This document shows, in pieces, positions 56,788 through 64,000 of a stretch of 64,000 nucleotides of DNA. The notes under the pieces are model-generated. The model was not told the DNA's origin. It saw only the letters and a list, made by a program, of their open reading frames with translations, and did not search any database. Numbering within the stretch: the first letter of the stretch is position 1; each line of letters begins with the position of its first letter. Position numbers and translations under genes: made by a program. Source of the stretch: Isoetes taiwanensis (Eukaryota > Streptophyta > Lycopodiopsida > Isoetales > Isoetaceae). The stretch lies in NCBI GenBank assembly GCA_021234155.1, contig JAJEKV010000001.1:19301382-19365381 (forward strand), in the 5' to 3' direction.

Positions 56788-57827
56788 TCAACAGAAATAT
56801 TACTTACCTCAGCGTCCTCATCATCTTCACTACTTCCTTCTTCAGCTTCTTGGGTCAGATTTACCCCTGGTTCCTGCCTTCCACCACCTTTTGCTTGTTT
56901 TCCTTTATTTAGCTTGCCTCTCCTTCCTTTGCTGCTAGAGCACCTGTTTGCAAAATGGCCTTTGCCACCACAGTTATAGCATTCAACCTCTTTGAGTTTA
57001 GGGCAGTCAGCCTTTAAGTGACCATGTGCTTTGCAGTGATAGCAAGGACCGACATTCCCCTTTTGTTTTGCTAATTTTGTGCTGCTCCCTTTATACTTAG
57101 ATCTACCTGCATAAAGAACTTCAACATTTTCATCAACTTCATCTGTTAGGATTTTGTTTTGTTCAAATTTAGTCCTTATCATCTCCTCAGCAACTTCTCT
57201 ACTCCTGGCTACATTCCTGATTAGTGTGGCTAACTGCTTGTTTTCTCCAACTACCCTGGCCACATGCAAAAGTTTTTGCTGATCTGTCATGATCACACCT
57301 GCACCTTCTAGGTCTGCCACTATATTATCAAACTTTGAGAAGAAAACAATCAGGTCATCCTCTTCTCTAAGTCTAAGCTTCCTTAACTCTTTATCTTAAA
57401 TATCAATTTGAGATGAACTCTTTTCTTCATAATGCTTGAGAAGATATTTCCAAATTTCTGCAGGAGTTTTACCTCTAACCTTCAGTAGAATGGAAGCTCC
57501 TACTTTGCTAGTTAAAATTGCATAGGCTTCTTTCAACTTTGCTTTGTCCACACCAACAAAACCACCACCAATACTGCTTGTTGCAGTAGCATTTAAGCCT
57601 TCTGCTGCAGATTCTTCATCAGAAGCATTACTCTCCCTTCTTCCTGCAACCAAACTCACTGTTCCATTAGTATTATTAGAGCTAGTTTCATCTAGTAATT
57701 CCCACAGATTTTCATTTTCAAGAACATTTTTCATTTGTCCTTTCCAGATTTGAAATCCAGGGCCCCCTTCATAAACCTTAATTCCATTTAGAAGTGCAGC
57801 TCCAAACCTACTAGACATTTCAAACAA
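56788..57827 (-). pseudogene. copia gag
   Basis: Starts 'MFEMSSRFGAALLNGIKVYE' at 57827. The UBN2-like capsid region includes 'FQIWKGQMKNVLENENLWEL' and 'ILLKVRGKTPAEIWKYLLKH'. A TAA at 57394-57396 interrupts it, and the frame then continues 'DKELRKLRLREEDDLIVFFS'. Two CCHC zinc knuckles follow: 'CYHCKAHGHLKADC' and 'CYNCGGKGHFANRC'. An acidic end ('SSEDDEDAEVSNIS') leads into the protease frame beyond Helitron 2. Confidence 0.93.
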
Positions 57828-57831
57828 CCTC

Positions 57832-57843
57832 GCTCTGATACCA
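57832..57843 (-). other. Primer binding site, initiator Met-tRNA
   Basis: TGGTATCAGAGC on the minus strand, one base after the 5' LTR; complementary to the 3' end of plant initiator Met-tRNA. Confidence 0.92.
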
Positions 57844-57844
57844 C

Positions 57845-58508
57845 TGTTAGGATCTTATAAGAAATGTCTAGTCTATTTTATTCAATGGTCTATGCTTGCA
57901 AACTATCAAACTTTAAATAAGAACACAATAGTGCAAGTAGACAATGAACTTATTGCCTAATAACCATATAGGCAAAGAACATATTTACACTCGAGAGCTC
58001 AGGCATTCATTTTGAATGAATCCTTTTGCACAGAACAACCTACGCACATTTTTGATCTGATACTTCTCATTATATTTATAATCCGGCACCAATTCTCATG
58101 GAATCGGCACCGATCTCAGCGTCGGTTTAGCACAGTGCTATATTTGAATTGGAACTTGGCTCGATCTTATTTGACCGCCATTTATAACTGTATCTAACCA
58201 TTGAAAACCTAAGGTTCTTATTAAGATGCATATCGAACCATTACCTTAGGTTTTCTTCGAACCATTGAACTTTTACCATAAGATAACCTTCACCATTGAA
58301 CTTCATATATCAACCTTAACTTCATAGCCAGGCTTAGTTCTAACTTTGCATTCATGCACATGCATGCACCCAATGCAACCTGTTAGATTTTCATCATACG
58401 ATCCCAAACATTCTTATAATGTTTTTCCTTCTAGATCTTTAGTTTACCAGAACAATTCTGGCTAATAGAACTGCATCATAATATTATAATATGAACCCAT
58501 TCTCTTCA
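57845..58508 (-). repeat. copia 5' LTR
   Basis: 664 bp; differs from the other LTR by about seven substitutions and an extra GCAT. Confidence 0.95.
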
Positions 58509-58990
58509 TTCTTTCCCATTAAAAGGGGGATGAGACAAGGTTGCCCTAGATGGTGCTTTCCGATCAAAATAAAGGGCTTCTCCAAGGTCTTCAAATGCCT
58601 AATTCCAATAAACAGCTTTCTATCCTCCAATATGCTGATACCTTTGTCATGATCAAGGCTGATAATAGCAACTTCTCTAACTTTATGGATTGTATTCTCA
58701 AGTTTGGGGTGGCCTCTGGGGTTCAACTCAACTTTGCTAAGTGCTCTATCCTTACTGATGGTTCATACCCTGAGCTTGACACGTATGGAATTAAGTATGT
58801 TCCTGATGGTCTCTTCTTGACTTTGCTTGGGCTCCCTCTTGCAGTTCACATGTCTCTTAAAGTTGCTTAGCAAACCTTGATTAATAGGATCAGGAAAAAG
58901 CTTCTCCTTCTTAAAGGCTCGTTGTCTCTTGCTGGTAGAATCCTTATTGCTAATTCTGTCTTAGCAAGTAGTCATATCTACTTTTCTTCT
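58509..58990 (+). pseudogene. L1-type LINE, 3' half part 2 (reverse transcriptase continues)
   Basis: After the TTCTT duplication the LINE resumes: 'IKRGMRQGC', 'LQGLQMPNSNKQLSILQYAD' (YAD of the Y-A-D-D box, here YADT), 'ILKFGVASGVQLNFAKCSIL', then 'KLLLLKGSLSLAGRILIANS'. It is cut near 58990 by the next element. The altered YADD box means it was dead before or after the copia insertion. Confidence 0.8.
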
Positions 58991-59320
58991 GCCTTTAATA
59001 TATTCTTTTTGACACTCTTTTGTCATATTTTAGGTCATATTTTTTACTTTTTTGGCAAATTTTTGTCATATACTTGGTCATGAAGCTATTTTTTGACATT
59101 TTTTTTGTCATCATTTTACTACATTTATGTCATTTTTGTTAACAATGCTTAGTCACGTTTTGGTTGTAATTAATTCAAATTTTTGACAGATTGTTGTCAA
59201 TCTCTTTTGTCAATTCACCATGTTTGATTCAAAACATTTAAAATGAACAGTGTACATAAACCTAGTAAAATGAACAGTGTACATAAATATAGTTTTCTCA
59301 CAAAACAAATAAGGGAGACG
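58991..59320. repeat. TTTTTGTCA/TTTTTGACA-rich region, probable transposon subterminal repeats
   Basis: About ten copies of T-run plus GTCA or GACA in both orientations, starting where the LINE stops and ending at the gene on the minus strand. Consistent with the 3' subterminal zone of a CACTA-type element. The exact end and TIR are not found. Confidence 0.4.
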
Positions 59321-59322
59321 TG

Positions 59323-60752
59323 TTAATCAATTTCAACGTCTTCATTTTCATTAATAGATGTACTTTCCGTGCTGTCACTGCTGGATTCATCTTCGTTTCC
59401 ACTGCTGCTTGATGATCCGTCTATATCCAGCTACAAAAAGAAAGAAAAAAAGGGTTATATGTCTACAATTTTAAAAGTCAGAAGCATGTACTGTACATCT
59501 AGCTAGAACACTTACATGCACAATCTCTTCAGTGTTTTCATTCTCCTCATCTGCTGCTTGCGCAATGGCTTTTCCTTTGACATCTATTGGCGGGACAATG
59601 CCCTTGCCTACGTAATCTTGTGCCATGTGCTACAACATATATAATTGAATAAAAGAGTTAATGCCAAGTAATGCCTTACATGTATATTTTCAAATTATGA
59701 TTCTTAAAATTGCAATTGTACCTTCGTTTCTGGAAATACACGTCCTTCATCACTTTCACGTTTGATCCATTTCTTTCATCCTCCAATTTCCTTAATCTCA
59801 GAAGTGACCTTCTCACTAGGATAGCCCCTAAAGTGGGCATACTAAATATTGAAAATATGAGATAGTTATAAGTATCATATACTAACTTGATTTCAAACAA
59901 ATAAGAAGTGATACTCACATAATTGGAGATGATCGATCTATCCCCATCTGAACCAGTACATGGTTTTTTCTTCCTTTGAGATGCTGCTAATTTCTTCACG
60001 TGGTGCTCCACCTTCGCCAATTCTAGAAACTTTTTCTAGTTTGCTTTTTTAACAGATGAAGGCTTGGATGTAAAACCTTTTCATGCCTTCGTCTTAGGTA
60101 ATCCCTACCAATATATGAAGAAAATTAAAACTCTAGACAAAGCAAATAGAAAAGATTTGGATAGGGTTTAGATCTAACTTGTGATGATTCCATCGGCATC
60201 CAAGTTGTTTCAACACGTCCTTCTCATTAAAACCAGCACCAAATTGATCCTTCAAGTGAATGATCACTTCTTGCTTATGGCGCAACTTAACTTGTCGCAA
60301 GTTTAGATGTATCTCGTGGCAGTGATCCATCATTGAAATGGTGGCAACATCCATGAACTCTTTTCCATGCGCATCAGGATGAATCTTTCCACCCGTGGAA
60401 ACACACACCTATAATATATTTTGGATAACACTTTATACTCATCAACAAGATAAGACAACACTCAAAATAAATATGCACAAAGTTATACCTCAGTGTCGCC
60501 CAACTTCCTAAAGCTCATACCACGAGAATTTCCCGATGCCATCGATTCACTGCCTTCTCTCGATGTCTTGGAAGTGCGACTACTAATGGAAGACCTTCTC
60601 TTGGATTTCTTCGATGACGATGGGCCTCCATTTAATAATTCATGTGCCACTGTGTCCTTTTGTTCCTCTGTTAACATTGACAAGATCTCTGATACAATCT
60701 TAGCTGAGATACCTTTCTCCTTTCCCTTTTCATTTTCCTTGCCGTTAGCCAT
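59323..60752 (-). pseudogene. Six-exon gene resembling En/Spm accessory (Ptta-like) transposon protein
   Basis: Minus strand with good GT/AG sites. Exons: 60752-60491 ('MANGKENEKGKEKGISAKIV', Ser-rich), 60409-60183 ('HLKDQFGAGFNEKDVLKQLG', 'CRWNHHK'), 60109-59921 ('AKVEHHVKKLAASQRKKKPC', 'GSDGDRSI'), 59842-59721, 59631-59515 ('MAQDYVGKGIVPPIDVKGKA') and 59434-59323 (acidic Ser/Glu tail ending 'EDVEID'). The order helical Trp/basic domain, 'GS.R' motif, acidic tail recalls the plant transposase (Ptta/En/Spm) family encoded beside CACTA transposases. Two in-frame stops in the third exon suggest decay. The identification is by pattern only. Confidence 0.45.
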
Positions 60753-60759
60753 GTTGAAC

Positions 60760-61210
60760 TGCAGATACAATAACAAGAACAATATTAAAAGTCAACAATC
60801 TACAATAGCATTAAAACTCAATAACTTAAACTCAATGACAAGTCAATATAAATAACAAATAATTAAAAAATAAGCAATGGTCTACTAGATCAGAATAGAG
60901 CTTTTTATTGGTTCAGATCACGGAAAACAGTGAGAAAACTGTGTGATCACGAAAAACGGTGAGAAAACTAAGGCAAGAACTTTTCCTTAAAAATAAAATA
61001 GTACTAAATTGATATGATCTATACACAAGTCTTTTTGACTAATAAAGAGCTTCCAGTGCGAAATTCAGGTGTTTTTAAAGTATCTAAATAGTAATCAAAA
61101 CCTGTTTGAAGGCATCTTCACATTAGAGTAGCATAGAAGACAAACAAATAACAGACATATATAAAATAACAGACTTCCAACAAACAAAGGAAAATTATAT
61201 ATGCTGAAAC
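60760..61210. other. No gene; short duplicated motif
   Basis: 'gatcacggaaaacagtgagaaaact' at 60916 recurs as 'gatcacgaaaaacggtgagaaaact' at 60944. Otherwise featureless. Confidence 0.4.
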
Positions 61211-61213
61211 ATA

Positions 61214-61840
61214 TTATTGAGAACGACTTTGGCTCTCTATCTTTAAGCGTTGTTCTATGGCACTGATTTCTGACTTGAGATCAAACATTCTTTCCAGCGC
61301 ATGCATGTTTTCAAGTGTTTCTGCCACCGTGCGAGAATTGTTTCCATCACTTTGCAGGTGTTGCATAGGTCCATGCAACAACTTATTAACAATTGCGCGA
61401 GTCAAATCTTCAATTTGTTTGCGATCCTTCTTTGACATATCACTACTCATTTTAGATAAGGATTTTTCAAGTTCTGATGCCTTATCCTTTCTGTATATTC
61501 TCTTAGTTTTTTAATGGTAGGGACTGTTTGAAGTGAATCCCTCCAATCTTTAAAACCCCCCATTTCTTGCTTGATTATGACTTGTGCTTCCATGGCCTTC
61601 TTTTTCCTCTCCCCTTTGTTTGCAGCAACAACGTCTTTCAAATCATCTACATTGTAAACTCTTGTAGATGGTAATTCTGCTTCACAAGATGACACATTTC
61701 TGGGTACTGAGATATCGATAAAATGTTTGGTATATCCCACACTTTCTGATGCAGGAGGGAGGCCATCAGCATGCTCCTTTAGAAACAAAGGATGGTGCAA
61801 GTCAGATCGGTGAAAATAATATTAGCCTCACTGCTAAATT
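61214..61840 (-). pseudogene. HEMA: Glutamyl-tRNA reductase C-terminal fragment, frameshifted
   Basis: The minus strand encodes '[19 protein letters not shown]', '[19 protein letters not shown]', '[20 protein letters not shown]' and '[20 protein letters not shown]'. After a one-base loss near 61478 the next frame reads '[20 protein letters not shown]', 'IVNKLLHGPMQHLQSDG' and 'ENMHALERMFDLKSEIS'. This is the end of the NADPH-binding domain and the C-terminal dimerisation helices of plastid glutamyl-tRNA reductase, the first committed enzyme of chlorophyll and haem synthesis. The N-terminal catalytic domain is missing, and the first residues of the fragment (61800-61840) are also damaged. A captured or duplicated relic next to a transposon gene. 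Confidence 0.88.
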
Positions 61841-62690
61841 GAGGGATATTAATGCATATATATTGGTTCAAATAACAGACATATATTTTTGTACAGATAG
61901 GTTCCATTGGTTGCCATTATGGAGGATTTGGAGGTGGGCCTAACCGAAAATGTATTTCTGTACGCAAGAAACATGTAATAAGAGTGCACATGGTATTCAC
62001 TAAGCATAGGTCAAAAGCTATCCATCTAATAATAATGCAAGCTGTCTCTAGGTCCCCCCTGGTTCTTTCCTTTTATATTCTTCATGACCAAACATTGTTT
62101 CGCCAAAGACCTATACCACTGCCATTTGTCACATTCCGTATAACCAAAGACAACACCAAATTATAACCAAGACAAAGACCAAATTTCATTATAATAATTT
62201 GCCACATTCAGTATAACCAAAGATAGCACCAAATGTATGCCGATAACTCCAAAGATGTGGAAATCCGGTTTATTGTGCCACAATCCTTGCATTATAACAT
62301 TAGTTTATTGTGCCACAATCCTTGCATTATAACATTAGGAGCATGACTTTCTCCTCTATCTCATATTTATTTTCTTGCCACTATGTAGCATATACTAGGT
62401 AATGTTAATTGATTTGTACGAAATCTCACATGTTCAAAGGTGATGTTTAATGTTTAGCATCATTGTTAGCTATGGCATTTTATTCGTATATTATGCAAAT
62501 ATTGTTTATATTATTAATATTCTTTGATGTAATACATACAATTTTTTGTCTTTCAGGACGAAATCTCATCTTGATATGAAGCTAAGGGGCAAGCACTTCA
62601 TTGAACTAATAGTGCAACTTGTACAATGCTAATTGACTTAAAACCACGTTGCTATGGCTTGAATTGCATTTAAATACACATTTTGACGTA
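61841..62690. repeat. Non-coding with small tandem duplications
   Basis: A 35-bp unit ('gtttattgtgccacaatcc' plus 'ttgcattataacatta') occurs twice at 62269-62338. An approximately 75-bp segment around 'tttgccacattc-gtataacc' occurs at 62125 and 62200. Confidence 0.6.
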
Positions 62691-62692
62691 TT

Positions 62693-62917
62693 TTGAATTG
62701 CTTCTACAATCAAGCTCAGGCCCTAAATCCACCATTTTATGCTCCAAACAACTTTGCGACAGATGATTTCCTGGGCCGTTTTATGCCTATTATGAATAAT
62801 CTGGCTATGGGGATGACAATGCATGAGGTGTTAGAATCACATCTAGAACTGGACATAAGAATTGACAGGGAACCACACCTTGTCTATTATGTGGAAAAAC
62901 ATGGATTGGTGCCATAA
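62693..62917 (+). other. Unknown ORF, possible exon
   Basis: 74 codons from an alternative start, 'NNFATDDFLGRFMPIMNNLA', then 'HEVLESHLELDIRIDREPHL', ending 'VEKHGLVP'. Composition is protein-like and there is no repeat origin, but I recognise no family. Confidence 0.25.
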
Positions 62918-62919
62918 TA

Positions 62920-63575
62920 TTTTATTTGAATACATCATTGTTTTTATTGATATTTATTTCATATATTCATAATTTCTAAGGTTGTTCCTGCCCAAAAAAC
63001 TTGTAATATGTTATCAAAATTATATCTTTTTTGTCCCAATGTTCTAAGTTTATGATGTCATAAGTTTGAACAATTTGCCCTTGTGTTTTACATATTTCGA
63101 GTCACATATAAAAGATCAAAGAGAAATGCAATGTTTATATGATTTAGCAAGTCCAAAAAAAAATTAAAAAAAAAAGACAAAAGTCCCTAGAAAGCAACCA
63201 TAGGTTGGCGTGATTTTGGAGTTGACATAATTCCAATTTAATTGGATGATGGTTAATTGATTCTATCAGGTTCTTCTCATTTGGTCATTTGGCAGCGCAT
63301 CAATGAGGAGGAGGAGGCCTTCGGATCTCAAGGTGGGATGCATTCTTTTCCTGAAGGTTTTTACGCGTATTCGTATGAAAATAAGTAGAGTGATGATGCT
63401 GGCATCTGGGTTTTGGCAAGAAGCTGTATTGGCATTTTCCAGTGATGCTCGGATAGGAAGTTCCGTGCCCCCAGGTCGATTTAGAAAGAACAACACCACG
63501 AAATTAGAAGGCCACGATTTAGAAAGCACGGCAACAGCACCTGGGCAATTGCTTTCTGGCATGAAGTCCACTTCC
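62920..63575. other. No gene recognised
   Basis: AT-rich to 63260, then GC-richer unique sequence with overlapping ORFs on both strands (63303-63704 +, 63266-63571 -), neither recognisable. Confidence 0.35.
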
Positions 63576-63578
63576 AGA

Positions 63579-63905
63579 GCTGCTTGCGAATTGCTGGCTC
63601 AGAGGCGATGCCAGCGACAGGGGTCGAAGATGGAGTCCACTCACTGTTTTTTGCGGAGATTGCACTCCTTTTCTGGAACCAGGCTGTGCGGGAAGGGTTT
63701 CTAGTTTTAGTTATTCGTGTGTTTGTAGGGTTTGTAGTTTTAGTTATTTGTGTGTTTGTAGCTGCTTGCGGATTGCTGGCTCAAAGGCGATGGCAGTGAC
63801 AGGGTCGAAGATGGAGTCCACTCACCGTTTTTTTGCAGAGATTGCACTCCTTTTCCGAAGCTAGGCTGTGCAGCGAGGGTTTGTAGTTTTATTTATTTGT
63901 GTGTG
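63579..63905. repeat. 180-bp tandem duplication
   Basis: 'gctgcttgcg-attgctggctc' at 63580 recurs at 63760. 'gtcgaagatggagtccactc' and 'gagattgcactccttttc' follow in both copies, and 'gggtttgtagttttagttatt'-type text closes each. A shorter repeat of that last motif lies within. Confidence 0.8.
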
Positions 63906-64000
63906 AGAATGTTCTCGTTCTTTTTCTTAAGGCATTCATTCTTAGGCCTCTCTGATGCTGCCTGATTTGGCGGGGGTTCAATTCCCCAGGTGTAAATGAT

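Larger units (their letters stand above)
31699..58508 (-). mobile_element. Ty1/copia LTR retrotransposon (full length, nested and interrupted)
   Basis: 26.8 kb between LTRs as it stands; about 5.6 kb without the two Helitrons. Order on the minus strand: 5' LTR, Met-tRNA primer site, gag, protease, integrase, reverse transcriptase, RNase H, polypurine tract, 3' LTR. TTCTT duplications flank it. The LTRs differ by about 7 substitutions and one 4-bp indel by eye, so the insertion is fairly recent. Coding damage: a stop in gag (57394-57396), a frameshift after the protease (46595-46640), loss of an intact YVDD box (33325-33345), and both Helitron insertions. It inserted into the LINE reverse transcriptase. 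Confidence 0.95.

Overview
The window is nuclear DNA of a land plant. It has canonical GT/AG introns, plant gene fragments (chloroplast stromal processing peptidase, glutamyl-tRNA reductase, Lon protease, pirin, nodulin-like transporter), an F-box/kelch gene, and a plant Ty1/copia element primed by initiator Met-tRNA. Almost everything else is mobile DNA. I cannot name the species; the density of nested elements suggests a large-genome lineage such as a fern, lycophyte or gymnosperm (inference). I recognise no tRNA, rRNA or CRISPR array.

Layout. 1-2.5 kb: a diverged tandem duplication whose second copy carries a Tourist-like MITE (TTA target duplication). 2.7-3.6 kb: an intact F-box/kelch gene on the minus strand, the only clearly ordinary host gene. 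6.6-8.4 kb: a gypsy protease relic fused to the inverted 5' half of a LINE. 8785: the 3' terminus of a Helitron, followed by same-strand fragments of Lon protease, an RRM-like exon and stromal processing peptidase. A CACTA-like element (10116-13764) carrying a broken pirin gene sits among them. 15119-27761: a 12.6-kb element with terminal inverted repeats. It holds a BAH-like ORF, a decayed histone H3-like gene, a tandem family of small coiled-coil genes built as TATA box / ORF / stem-loop modules, and a long broken minus-strand gene that may be its transposase. 29-31.1 kb: remains of a second LINE.

31128-59000 is a four-level nest. The 3' half of the first LINE is split by a copia element (31699-58508, TTCTT target duplication, 660/664-bp LTRs about 1% diverged). 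The copia is itself split by two non-autonomous Helitrons (33368-44521 and 46721-56787). Both lie in the same orientation, each between host A and T, and removing each rejoins the host frame at the junction. Helitron 1 carries a nodulin-like transporter fragment, an array of perfect palindromes and a fold-back element. Helitron 2 carries two 19-bp tandem arrays, a 1.8-kb inverted repeat and a 1.4-kb polypyrimidine tract.

59-64 kb: a decayed six-exon gene resembling an En/Spm accessory protein, a frameshifted glutamyl-tRNA reductase C-terminus, and small duplications. Apart from the F-box gene and perhaps the small coiled-coil gene at 20800-21141, the coding material is broken. The most novel candidate is the 12.6-kb element, which seems to carry chromatin-type cargo (H3-like, BAH-like) and a repeated gene-plus-hairpin module.
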